Assembly (NCBI GenBank): GCA_021154885.1
Contig: JAJKHS010000023.1
Location: forward strand, 1-64,000
Origin: Thermoanaerobaculum sp.
Lineage (GTDB): Bacteria > Acidobacteriota > Thermoanaerobaculia > Multivoradales > UBA5704
Direction: 5' to 3'
Length of the DNA stretch: 64,000 bases
Shown here: in pieces, positions 1 through 7,943 of the stretch
Layout: every line of letters begins with the position of its first letter
Numbering within the stretch: position 1 is the stretch's first letter
Made by a program: the position numbers and the translations under genes
The notes under the pieces: model-generated
Database searches by the model: none
Told to the model about the DNA's origin: nothing
Seen by the model: only the letters and a program-made list of their open reading frames with translations

Positions 1-410
1 CCCACCGGCTCCAGAGTGAACGAGCCCCTCCAGGCGTGGCTCTCGGCCCGCAGCAGGACCTGGCCTCCGGCGAGCAGCGCCTGCGCCTCCTCGGGCAGCC
101 GTAGCGCTCCCCTCGGTCCCACGGCGGCCATGCGCTGGCGCAACAACTCTTCGACGTAGGGCCAGGGGTGGGAGAACCCCTCCTTGGCGCTCCACACTCT
201 CTCGGCATAGCTCAGGAATCGGCAGGAGCCAGCCGGGTCCGGCCCGGGCGAGACGGCCAGCAGGTCCCCCTCGTTAAGGGAGAACGCCCAGAGGACGAAG
301 CCGGGAAGCACGGGCGAGCCATCCTCGGCGGTGATGACCGGCAGCGTCGCGCGCAGCCGGTTGACCGGGTTGCGGGCCGGCGAGAAACGGGGAGGAGGAT
401 CCAGCAGCAT
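1..410 (-). CDS. Hypothetical protein, 3' end cut by window edge
   Basis: A reading frame on the minus strand starts at ATG 408-410 and runs off the left edge without a stop, giving about 136 visible residues. The protein begins MLLDPPPRFSPARNPV. It holds two short beta-rich segments of similar shape, around VITAEDGSPVLPGFVLWAF and GALRLPEEAQALL, each followed by a stretch like those seen in double AbrB/MraZ-type folds. That resemblance is only in pattern, so I assign no function. The start lies 9 bases after the stop of the upstream gene ending at 420, which suggests co-transcription. The frame has no competing start with a better ribosome site. The gene is real by its length, lack of stops and operon position; its product is unknown. 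Confidence 0.5.
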   Translation of the reverse strand, partial: MLLDPPPRFSPARNPVNRLRATLPVITAEDGSPVLPGFVLWAFSLNEGDLLAVSPGPDPAGSCRFLSYAERVWSAKEGFSHPWPYVEELLRQRMAAVGPRGALRLPEEAQALLAGGQVLLRAESHAWRGSFTLEPV

Positions 411-419
411 GGCGTGGGC

Positions 420-707
420 TCAATCCTCATCCTCGCGACGGAGGTCGAGGTCCGCGATGGACCGCGGGTCGTCCTCCTCCACGCTCCCGCTCTCCGGCTG
501 ATAGTCGGCCGCCGCGAGAAGGTCGTCGATCAGGGGGTCCAGGCAGTTTCGAATGCCGTTGGCGATGACGGTGCGGATCTCCGTTTCCACGTCCGGCTCG
601 CCTTCGAGGTCTCCCTGCGAGGTCTCTTGCGCCGACGGCGGAACACTCATCTGCACGCCCAAGAGCCGGTAACGGATCGACGTCAGATCTCCTGCGACAG
701 CCCACAT
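420..707 (-). CDS. Small acidic hypothetical protein
   Basis: This frame encodes 95 residues from ATG 705-707, which has the purine-rich ribosome site AAGGAAGG directly upstream. An in-frame ATG at 750-752 would add 15 residues but has a weaker site. The protein begins MWAVAGDLTSIRYRLLGV. A central helical segment (ETEIRTVIANGIRNCLDPLI) follows, and the tail is strongly acidic, ending LDLRREDED. There is no signal peptide, membrane segment or recognisable motif. It sits just upstream of the truncated hypothetical gene on the same strand and is probably in one transcript with it. I do not recognise the family. Confidence 0.5.
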   Translation of the reverse strand: MWAVAGDLTSIRYRLLGVQMSVPPSAQETSQGDLEGEPDVETEIRTVIANGIRNCLDPLIDDLLAAADYQPESGSVEEDDPRSIADLDLRREDED

Positions 708-990
708 TTCCTTCCTTGCGCCTTCGATCACCGTATGGCCTCCAGTCGTCATCTCGGGAGTCCCGCTCGCGAGCCGCTCACACGGCGACTCTGCCGGGCT
801 TCAAGCCTCTGCTTCCGAACTTGGGGAAAGTTCCCGGGCCGGGCACCTGCTATCTTGGACCGCGAAATTTCGCTGGAAGGCGGATGTCTCGCCGCAGTGG
901 GGACCGGCAACTTATCTTATGGGTGCCACGTTTTCCCCTTTCACAGCACCCAGATGTATGGAAGCCGTTGACAGTCCGGGAGGAGATTTC

Positions 991-2463
991 ATGGACCGTT
1001 CGTTCCGACCGCTGATCGTGTCGATCCTGGCACTCTGGAAGGGCTTGTCTCAAAAGGAGATCGGCGCGCGAGCCGGCGTCCGGCAAAAGCGGGTCTCCTC
1101 CAACCTCAAGAAGACGGCCCTGGAGGACGAGCTCTATGAGCAGCTCCTGCGGGGCGTGGAAGGCCGGCCGGCGGAGGTCGCGATCGTGACGGCCTGTCTC
1201 GAAGCCCTGGCCGCCCTGGAGGCGGACGGGGAGCTGACGGCCGAGGAGCAGGACGAGATCGAGACGGGAGTCCTGGAGGGGTCGCGCCACTTCCGGTCCG
1301 ATCTCACCGCGAGGGTCCGGCGCTCACGGGCGGCGCCGGCGTGGGACGACTACCCTCGGGCCGCCGAGCTCGAGACCGCCCGCTGGCACGCCGGCGAGCA
1401 GTGGTCGCTCCTCGAGAGTCTGCCGGAGGAGCAGCAGGTGACGGTGGTGAGGGTGACCCGCGACTTTCAAAACTGGGCGTTGATGGAGCTCGTCTGCGGG
1501 AAGTCTGCGGTGCAGGCGTCCCGCGACGTCGAGCGTGCGGCGGGGCTGGCCCGGCTCGCCATGGAGATCGCGGCGCGCGTCCGTGGACCGGAAGGCTGGC
1601 AGAGGCGGGTCCGCGGCTACGCTGCGGCCCACGGTTCCAACGTCCTGCGCGTGACCGGCAAGCTGAAGGCGTCGGACGCGGCCTTCGAGGAGGCCAAGCG
1701 CCTCTGGCTCTCGGGTTCCGACCCTGACGAGGTGCTCGATCCCGGCCGGCTGCTCGACCTGGAGGCCTCCCTGCGCCGGGACCAGCGCCGGTTCGGCGAG
1801 GCCTTGGATCGTCTGGAGGAGGCCCTGAGCGTGGGGCGTTGTCCGGAGCGCTACCTGATCAACAAGGGGATCAACTTCTTAGCGATGGGAGAGTATGAAA
1901 AGGCTGTGGAGGCTTTCCGCCAGGCTCAACCCCTGGTCGAGGAAGGGGGCGACACTCGCCTCGCCAACATCCTCAGCCACAACCTCGCCTCGGCGTTCAC
2001 GCACCTGGGCCGCTATGGCGAGGCTGCCGAGGTGGGACGGCGGGTGAGGGCCGTGGCCGTGGAGATGGGGGACGAGATCGGGGTGCTGCGCGGGGTCTGG
2101 CTGGAGGGGCGGATCGCCGCCGGGCTGGGCCGGCGCGAAGAGGCCTTGCGGCTGCTGGAGCAGGCGCGGCGGGAGTTTGCCGCCCGCACGATGTGGTACG
2201 ACGTGGCCCTTGCCCTGCTGGAGTCGGCGGCCCTGTGGCTGGACGAAGGGCGGACGGCGAAGGTCAAGGCGCTGGCCAGGGACTTGGAGAAAGTCTTCGA
2301 GTCCGAGGAGGTGCACCGGGAGGCCCTGGCCGCACTGCGGCTCTTCCAGGAAGCGGCCGAGCGCGAAGCCGCCACCGCCGGGCTGGCCCGCCGGGTCCTG
2401 GGCTACTTGTTCCGCGCCCGCCACGACCAGGGCCTCCGGTTCACGGCCTCAGGAGCCCTTTAG
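991..2463 (+). CDS. HTH-TPR regulator, paralog 1
   Basis: A 490-residue protein. The start at ATG 991 is chosen because AGGAG lies at 981-985; the frame is open further upstream but with no better site. Residues about 5-45 form a helix-turn-helix of sigma/Xre shape (LSQKEIGARAGVRQKRVSS). A linker follows, then a long alpha-helical TPR array to the end, with clear TPR helices such as YLINKGINFLAMGEYEKAVE and LSHNLASAFTHLGRYGEAAE. No membrane segment is present, so it should act in the cytoplasm, probably as a DNA-binding regulator with a ligand- or peptide-binding TPR domain (inference). The core is nearly identical to that of the next TPR gene, but the N-terminal domain differs. Its stop overlaps the stop of a convergent secreted-peptide gene. 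The layout recalls RRNPP receptors of Firmicutes, without evidence of common descent. Confidence 0.85.
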   Translation: MDRSFRPLIVSILALWKGLSQKEIGARAGVRQKRVSSNLKKTALEDELYEQLLRGVEGRPAEVAIVTACLEALAALEADGELTAEEQDEIETGVLEGSRHFRSDLTARVRRSRAAPAWDDYPRAAELETARWHAGEQWSLLESLPEEQQVTVVRVTRDFQNWALMELVCGKSAVQASRDVERAAGLARLAMEIAARVRGPEGWQRRVRGYAAAHGSNVLRVTGKLKASDAAFEEAKRLWLSGSDPDEVLDPGRLLDLEASLRRDQRRFGEALDRLEEALSVGRCPERYLINKGINFLAMGEYEKAVEAFRQAQPLVEEGGDTRLANILSHNLASAFTHLGRYGEAAEVGRRVRAVAVEMGDEIGVLRGVWLEGRIAAGLGRREEALRLLEQARREFAARTMWYDVALALLESAALWLDEGRTAKVKALARDLEKVFESEEVHREALAALRLFQEAAEREAATAGLARRVLGYLFRARHDQGLRFTASGAL

Positions 2464-2720
2464 CCGTTGGGGTCCCATTCGGCGCCTGCGTCCGACCGGG
2501 TCAGGCCATCGGGGTCCCATTCTGCGCCTGCATCGGTCCGCGCCGACGGTGTGGAGTTGTGGGTCAGGCCGCTCGGGTCCCACCCGGCGCCCGCGTCGGC
2601 GGTCGAAGGCACGAAAAGGGAAGAGAGAAGGCTCCAGAGCGGAGCGAACAGGTTGGTCTGGCCGGCTGTGGAGGTCAGGAGGGACGAGGTGAGAGCTACG
2701 GCGACGAGGGTTCGGCGCAT
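2460..2720 (-). CDS. Secreted small protein with threefold DAGAxWDPxG repeat
   Basis: An 86-residue protein from ATG 2718-2720, preceded by GGGGAG at good spacing; an upstream in-frame start adds nine residues but lacks a better site. Residues 1-20 (MRRTLVAVALTSSLLTSTAG) are a typical signal peptide. A Trp-containing amphipathic stretch follows (LFAPLWSLLSSLF). The C-terminal half carries three copies of a ten-residue motif: DAGAGWDPSG at 42-51, DAGAEWDPDG at 63-72 and DAGAEWDPNG at 77-86, the last ending the protein. The stop codon overlaps the stop of the convergent TPR gene. A near-identical gene at 4271-4531 has the same build with a different repeat. Secretion and a repeated short C-terminal motif suggest a peptide precursor whose receptor may be the adjacent TPR protein; this is inference. 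No known family was recognised. Confidence 0.75.
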   Translation of the reverse strand: MRRTLVAVALTSSLLTSTAGQTNLFAPLWSLLSSLFVPSTADAGAGWDPSGLTHNSTPSARTDAGAEWDPDGLTRSDAGAEWDPNG

Positions 2721-2846
2721 CGGCGGATCTCCCCGCGGCGCCGGCATCGAGCCTTCAGGGTCCGCGCGGGCCGCGTCCGCACATCATGGTGCTTCCGGCG
2801 CGGCGCGTGAAGGAAATTTCCTGTCTTCGTGCTAGTGGAGGAGCGG

Positions 2847-4274
2847 ATGAGGCAAAAAAATCGGCTGGTACGTCTGTTCCGGGCGCTCTCCGCAGAGACG
2901 CAGAGGAGCTTTGGCGAAAAGATCGGTATCCATCCCGTCCTGTTGGCCAAGTATGAGCTGGATGAGATTGAGCCCGGCTCGGAGCACCTGGAACGCGCGG
3001 CCCGCGGCGCCGGCTTGACGGTGCCGGCCGGGGAACGGCTCCTGCGGCAGGCCGCCACCCTGGCCAAGCCGCGGCAGCGGAGCGGTTCAGGACCTGAGGA
3101 CCTCTCAGGGCGGCTCGCGGAAGTGGCTTCCGAGGTCTATCAGCGCCTGCTGCGGCTGCCGCTTCCCGGCGTCACTCCCAAGCCTGAGGATCGGCAGGGA
3201 GCGGCCGAGCAGTGGGCGCTCCTCCGGGACCTGCCGGAGACGCACCAGTTGGCCGTGGTGCGGGTGGCCCGGGAGCTTCAGACCTGGCCGCTGGTGGAGC
3301 TCGCCTGTGAAGAGTCGGCGGTTCAGGCGTCCCGTGACGTCGACCGTGCGGCGGGGTTGGCGCAGCTCGCCCAGGAGATCGCGGACCGCGTCCGTGGGCC
3401 GGAGGGGTGGCAAAGGCGGCTCCGCGGCTACGCGGCGGCCCACGGTCCCAACGCGCTCCGGGTGAGAGGCGAGCTGAAAGCGGCGGACGCGGCCTTCGAG
3501 GAGGCCAAGCGTCTCTGGCTCTCCGGCTCTGACCCTGACGATCTGCTGGACCCCGGCCGGCTGCTCGACCTGGAGGCTTCCCTGCGCCGAGACCAGCGCC
3601 GGTTCGGCGAGGCGCTGGCCCGGCTGGAGGAGGCCATGATTGTGGGGCGTTGCCCGGAGCGCTATCTGGTCAAGAAGGGGACCAACCTATTGGCGATGCG
3701 AGAGTACGAGAAGGCTGTGGAGGCTCTTCTTCAGGCTCAACCCCTGGTCGAGGAACGGGGCGATGCGCGCCTTGCCAACATCCTCAGCCACAACCTCGCC
3801 TCGGCATTTACGCACCTTGGCCGTTTTGGCGAGGCCGCCGAGGTGGGACGGCGGGTGAGGGCCGTGGCCGCCGAGATGGGGGACGAGATCGGAGCGCTCC
3901 GTGGAACTTGGCTGGAGGGGCGCATCGCCGCCGGGCTGGGCCGCACCGCGGATGCGCTGGAGCTGCTGGCGCAGGCGCGGCGGGAGTTTGCAGCCCGAGA
4001 GATGGGCTACGACGTGGCCTTGGCGCTGCTGGAGGAGGCGGTGCTGCTGCTGGAGGAGGGCCGGACGGCCGAGGTCAAGGTGCTGGCCGGGGAGCTGACC
4101 CAGGTCTTCGAGTCGAAAGGGGTGCACCGGGAGGCTCTGGCCGCCCTGCGGCTCTTCCAGGAGGCGGCCGAGCGCGAAGCCGCCACCGCCGATTTGGCCC
4201 GCCGGGTTCTGGGCTTCCTGTTCCGCGCCCGGCACGACCAGGGCCTCCGGTTCACGGCGGCAGGAACGCTCTAG
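2847..4274 (+). CDS. Xre-like HTH-TPR regulator, paralog 2
   Basis: A 475-residue protein from ATG 2847, chosen because GGAGGAG lies just upstream; an in-frame GTG at 2829 has no such site. Residues about 8-55 look like an Xre-type helix-turn-helix (QRSFGEKIGIHPVLLAKYEL). This differs from the N-terminal domain of the preceding paralog, while the TPR core from about residue 120 on is nearly the same (for example AAFEEAKRLWLSGSDPD in both). It therefore looks like a tandem duplicate with an exchanged or diverged DNA-binding domain. It is divergent from the secreted-peptide gene at 2460-2720, sharing a 126-bp upstream region, and convergent with its own peptide gene at 4271-4531, with overlapping stops. 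Probable role: cytoplasmic transcription factor or sensor controlled through the TPR domain. Confidence 0.85.
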   Translation: MRQKNRLVRLFRALSAETQRSFGEKIGIHPVLLAKYELDEIEPGSEHLERAARGAGLTVPAGERLLRQAATLAKPRQRSGSGPEDLSGRLAEVASEVYQRLLRLPLPGVTPKPEDRQGAAEQWALLRDLPETHQLAVVRVARELQTWPLVELACEESAVQASRDVDRAAGLAQLAQEIADRVRGPEGWQRRLRGYAAAHGPNALRVRGELKAADAAFEEAKRLWLSGSDPDDLLDPGRLLDLEASLRRDQRRFGEALARLEEAMIVGRCPERYLVKKGTNLLAMREYEKAVEALLQAQPLVEERGDARLANILSHNLASAFTHLGRFGEAAEVGRRVRAVAAEMGDEIGALRGTWLEGRIAAGLGRTADALELLAQARREFAAREMGYDVALALLEEAVLLLEEGRTAEVKVLAGELTQVFESKGVHREALAALRLFQEAAEREAATADLARRVLGFLFRARHDQGLRFTAAGTL

Positions 4275-4531
4275 CCGTTGGGGTCCCAGCCGGGGCCTTC
4301 GTCCGACCGGGTCAGGCCACTCGGGTCCCATCCGGGCCCCTCGTCGGTCCGCGCCGGCGGTGTGGAGTTGTGAGTCAGGCCGTCGGGGTCCCACCCGGCG
4401 CCCTCGTTGGCGGTCGTTGGCGTGAAAAAGGAGGAGAGGAGGCTCCAGAGCGGAGCGAGCAGGTGGGTCTGGCCGACCGTGGGGGTCAGGAGGGACGAGG
4501 TGAGAGCTACGGCGACGAGGGTTCGGCGCAT
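4271..4531 (-). CDS. Secreted small protein with threefold DEGPGWDPxG repeat
   Basis: An 86-residue paralog of the protein at 2460-2720, starting at ATG 4529-4531 behind GGGGAG. The signal peptide (MRRTLVAVALTSSLLTPTVG) is almost unchanged and the Trp-containing stretch is LLAPLWSLLSSFF. Its three motif copies are NEGAGWDPDG (42-51), DEGPGWDPSG (63-72) and DEGPGWDPNG (77-86). Compared with the other paralog, the variable positions inside the motif have changed together in the second and third copies (DAGAE to DEGPG), while the spacers (LTHNSTP, LTRS) are conserved. That is what specificity divergence of a processed signal peptide would look like (inference). Only the last copy ends in DPNG, as in the first paralog. 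The stop codon overlaps the stop of the convergent TPR gene. Confidence 0.75.
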   Translation of the reverse strand: MRRTLVAVALTSSLLTPTVGQTHLLAPLWSLLSSFFTPTTANEGAGWDPDGLTHNSTPPARTDEGPGWDPSGLTRSDEGPGWDPNG

Positions 4532-4869
4532 CGGCGGATCTCCCCGCGGCACCGGCATCGAGCCTTCAGAGTTCGCGCGGGCCGCGTCTGCACATCATGG
4601 TGCTAGGAAGGAGGGGCCAGGGGGCATAGGCGCTAACCTTGCTGAGAGGGTGTCTCGACAGGGGCGATTACTTTCCTTCGGCAATCACCCTCGGGCCTGG
4701 AAATCTCCTGAGAGGCGTGGGCAGGCAGTCTGTCTACGGGGATCTACTACAACCTCCGGGCGTGCTTCTCTGGCAGGGGAGCGTTCTGAGTCTCCAAAGA
4801 GTCGCCTCCTGATTCCCATATTTATATGCGCCCACGGACGGTGATTCGCGCGCGCGGGTCGGGTGTGGG

Positions 4870-5110
4870 AGCCTCACACAGGCTTCGCGAAGCGCGACGC
4901 GCGCCTGGCGAGGCGCATCATGGGCTTCGCCGGGCGCCTCACAGGCCTCGCGGATTGCGACACAGGCTCGCCGAGCCAATGATGGGCCTCGCGGAGCCCA
5001 TGATGCGCCTCGCCAGGCCTGTGACGCAATCGCCGAGGCCCATGATGCGCTTCGCCGTTCTCGTGTGGCGCCTCGCGAAGCCCGGCAGAGGGATCGCAGT
5101 CGCCGTCGCG
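4870..5110. repeat. Degenerate 21-bp periodic array with palindromic cores
   Basis: Within the 756-bp gap between the peptide gene start (4531) and the kinase stop (5288), about eleven units follow each other at a 21-bp step. Core words such as GGCTTCGCGAAGC (4881), GGCTCGCCGAGCC (4965) and GCGCCTCGCGAAGCC (5068) recur at that step. Each core is close to a small inverted repeat, usually preceded by CATGATG or CTCACA. The spacing is stricter than the sequence. Open frames crossing the array give heptad-like peptides on both strands, which follows from the 21-bp period and need not be coding. The rest of the gap (4532-4869 and 5111-5287) holds no gene that I can support. Confidence 0.7.
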
Positions 5111-5287
5111 CAGACCGGGATCGGCGGGAGAGAAGCTCGGCCGGCGTCGCCCAGTTCCGGGGTCTTGTCATGCAGACCCGCGTCGTGTCGCACGCCCCGC
5201 CGGGCTCGTGTCGCAAGCGACGCGGGGCATGGGCCGCGCGGGTATTCTCCACGTCTTGCCCCGGTGATTTCCTGGCGGCGGGCCTTT

Positions 5288-7924
5288 CTAGAGGCTCTGC
5301 CGCACCGTCTCCAGCCGCCGCCTCAGGTCGTGGGCCGTGGCCGGCCGGCGCGAGGGCGTGCGGTGCAGGGCGTCGCGGAAGAAGTCGGCCAGGGCCGGGG
5401 CGCGCCCGGGGCAGACCTGCGCGAAGTCCGGCACCCGGCCCGAGCGGATGCGCTCGACGATCTGCGCATTGGTGCCGCTGAAAACCTTCCGTCCCAGCAG
5501 GCATTCGTAGAGAACCACGCACAGGCCCCAGAGGTCGAACGAGGCGTCCGCCGGCTCGCCCCGCACCGCTTCGGGGGAGAGGTAGGAGAGGGTGCCCACG
5601 AACCGCTGTCGGGGATCGGCGCCCGGCTCGCCCCCCGCCGGCCACACCGCCACCTCCGTGTCGTCCTCGTCCCAATCCTCCAGCCCCTCCTCGTCGCGCA
5701 GCTCGAAGATCACCCGGGCGATGCCGAAGTCCATCAGCTTTGGCACGCCGTCCCGGGTGTAGCCGATGTTGCTCGGCTTGAGGTCCCGGTGGAGGATGTC
5801 GGCCGCGTGGAGCTGGCCCAGGGCGTCGGCCATGGCGATCCCCAGCTCCACCGTCTCCACTTCGGGCAGCCCCTCGCGAAAGACGCGCTGGGCGAGGGTG
5901 CCGCCCTCCAGCAGCTCCATCACCAGCATCGGCGTCCCCTGCCAGGTCTCCATGCCGAAGACCGGCGCTAGATGGGGGTGGGAGACCGCCGCCGCCGTGC
6001 GCGCTTCGCGGCGCAGCCGCATGGCATCCTCCGGCGAGACCCGACGCAGGGTCTTGATGGCCACGGGGCGGCCCAGGGCCAGGTCGGATCCCTGGTAGAC
6101 GATCCCCATCCCCCCCTCGCCGATGCGGTGCTCGAAGCGGAACTTGCCGGGCAGCACATAGGGCACCCGCGAGGGCTCGAGGCGGCGGCTGCACGAGCTG
6201 CAGAAGACGGTGTACGAGGGGTGGAGCGCGCCGCAGTTGGGGCACTCCCGGGCGAGCTCGGCTATCGCCGGCATCGTCGGCATCGTCGGCGAGGCCGGCG
6301 CCGGCTCGGGCGGGGGGCCCGGAGGGACCTGCCAGAAGGGGGGCAGCGGACGCTCGTGCTCCAGCTCCAGCACCCAGGCGCCGCTGCTGGCGATGGCATG
6401 GAGGAGCTCCCGGTCCTCGCGCAGGAAGGGCAGACCGCTCTTCTTCTCCCCCAAGCCCATCAGGCCGAGCAGCGAGCCGTCCCGGGCCAGGATGGGGACG
6501 ATGAGCCGGAAGCCGCTGTCCACCAGCCAGTGGCGGTCGCGCTCCGGCAGCTTGAGGAGGGGTGACTGGGGATTCTCGAGATCCACCTCCAGCGGGTCGC
6601 TGGTGTTGGAGGCGATCAAGGCCAGGGAGCTCGAGGCGTCCAGCTTGCGCGCCCGGTTGCGCGGGTCGGCGAGCATGCCGGAGCGGGGATCGAGCACCAG
6701 CAGCGCGATCCCCTCCAGATGGAGCGCCAGGTCGATCTCCCGCGTGATGAGGTTGGCCAGGCTGGCGGAGTCCTTGATCGAGCGGATGCGGTCCACCAGG
6801 AGGGTCAGGATCTGGCGGGCGTCATACTGCTCGCGGAAGAAGCGCCGGTCGATGACGTCGAGCAGCGTGCGGCGGTAGCGCAGGCCGGCGGCGCCGATGG
6901 CGGTCACCGAGAGGAGGAACAGCACCCCCGGCCCTGAGAAGAGGGTGGCCAGGGAGTCGCTGCGCCGGCCGTAGAAGTAGGCGATGAGCGCCCCCAGGGG
7001 GACCGCCACCACGGCGAGCACCGAGTAGCGGGCCAGGAGGTACTGGAGCGCCCGCCGGGCGATGAGCCGGACGTCGAGGACGCGGTGGACGAGGACGGCG
7101 TAGGGCACCGTCAACGGCAGGCTGAGCGCCGGCAGCATGGTGAGGACGACGGTGGCGAGGTGCTCCTGCGGACGCGAGACCAGGTGGGCCTCGTAGCCGG
7201 GCACGAACAGCTCCATCACCACCTCGGCCACCATGGGGCCCATGGCGATGGCGAGGAGCTCCAGGAAGACCCGGACGCGGCGCTGGTCGTCGCCGCGGGC
7301 GGCGCGGGCCTTCCACAGCAGCAGGCCGAAGGCCGCCGCGGTCAACCCGAGCGTCACGGTGTAGAAAGAACCCTCTCCCCGCTTGGGGGTGAACCAGGTC
7401 AGCAGCCGCAGCGCATCCTCCGGCATCCCCGAGACGTTGCGGAGGGTGAACAGCAGGAGATTGAGAAAGAAGAGGATCAGGCCGGCCGCCGCGCTCACCC
7501 GCACCGCCGTCTGGATGCGGCGGCGGACGGGCAGCGACACCGAGGGCTGGGGGAAGTCGCGGACGAAGCGCCAGAGGAACCAGGGCATGAAGGCGTTGAC
7601 TTCCAGAGCGTTCGCCACCGAGAAGAGGCTCGCGTCCCGGTGCGCCTTCAGGAAGAGACTCAGCGGCCCGTTGCTCCAGGCCGTGGCGGTGACCAGGAAG
7701 AAGCCGCCGAGGGCCAGGGACCGCCGGTCTTTCCCGCCGCCCAGCAGCAGCAGGGCGGCCGTGGCACCGAAGGCGGCGGAGAACAGGCCGTAGAAGACGT
7801 AGGGGAAGGTCGGGTCGCGGCCGGCGGCGCCGTCATAGGTGACGACGAACGCGGCCAGCCCCATCGCCAGCTTGAAGGCAGCCAGCGGCGGGACCAGCCG
7901 CGCCAGGAGAGACCCTCTCAGCAC
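5288..7924 (-). CDS. Membrane Ser/Thr protein kinase with GAF-like domain and zinc ribbon, paralog 1
   Basis: An 878-residue protein starting at GTG 7922-7924. Residues 1-350 form about eight hydrophobic segments. Residues about 370-520 look like a GAF-type sensor. A zinc ribbon follows with C561, C564, C575 and C578. A Hanks-type kinase domain fills about 596-878, with glycine loop GEGGMG near 602, lysine K624, HRD at 712-714 and DFG at 732-734, so all catalytic residues are present. It should sit in the inner membrane with the kinase in the cytoplasm, phosphorylating unknown targets in response to a membrane or small-molecule signal. It lies 19 bases after the stop of a small conserved protein gene. 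The same two-gene cassette is repeated directly upstream at 8463-11450. Confidence 0.92.
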   Translation of the reverse strand: MLRGSLLARLVPPLAAFKLAMGLAAFVVTYDGAAGRDPTFPYVFYGLFSAAFGATAALLLLGGGKDRRSLALGGFFLVTATAWSNGPLSLFLKAHRDASLFSVANALEVNAFMPWFLWRFVRDFPQPSVSLPVRRRIQTAVRVSAAAGLILFFLNLLLFTLRNVSGMPEDALRLLTWFTPKRGEGSFYTVTLGLTAAAFGLLLWKARAARGDDQRRVRVFLELLAIAMGPMVAEVVMELFVPGYEAHLVSRPQEHLATVVLTMLPALSLPLTVPYAVLVHRVLDVRLIARRALQYLLARYSVLAVVAVPLGALIAYFYGRRSDSLATLFSGPGVLFLLSVTAIGAAGLRYRRTLLDVIDRRFFREQYDARQILTLLVDRIRSIKDSASLANLITREIDLALHLEGIALLVLDPRSGMLADPRNRARKLDASSSLALIASNTSDPLEVDLENPQSPLLKLPERDRHWLVDSGFRLIVPILARDGSLLGLMGLGEKKSGLPFLREDRELLHAIASSGAWVLELEHERPLPPFWQVPPGPPPEPAPASPTMPTMPAIAELARECPNCGALHPSYTVFCSSCSRRLEPSRVPYVLPGKFRFEHRIGEGGMGIVYQGSDLALGRPVAIKTLRRVSPEDAMRLRREARTAAAVSHPHLAPVFGMETWQGTPMLVMELLEGGTLAQRVFREGLPEVETVELGIAMADALGQLHAADILHRDLKPSNIGYTRDGVPKLMDFGIARVIFELRDEEGLEDWDEDDTEVAVWPAGGEPGADPRQRFVGTLSYLSPEAVRGEPADASFDLWGLCVVLYECLLGRKVFSGTNAQIVERIRSGRVPDFAQVCPGRAPALADFFRDALHRTPSRRPATAHDLRRRLETVRQSL

Positions 7925-7943
7925 GCCGCTTTTCCGCGGTGGG

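Larger units (their letters stand above)
1390..4603. repeat. Tandem duplication of the TPR/peptide unit (about 1.8 kb)
   Basis: The stretch from about 1390 to 2791 is repeated with high identity at about 3200 to 4603, an offset near 1.81 kb. The copy includes the TPR core, the convergent peptide gene and its upstream region up to the shared words GCACATCATGGTGC. The 5' parts of the two TPR genes, which encode the DNA-binding domains, are not alike. Limits are by eye. Confidence 0.75.

Noticed and set aside
960-990. Promoter -35 box TTGACA just before the first TPR gene
   Set aside because: It is about 23 bases from the start codon and overlaps the ribosome-site region, so it cannot serve that gene as a -35 box.
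4826-5193. Heptad-repeat proteins encoded across the 21-bp array
   Set aside because: Frames on both strands give heptad-like products simply because the DNA period is a multiple of three. They lack ribosome sites and run into kinase antisense sequence.
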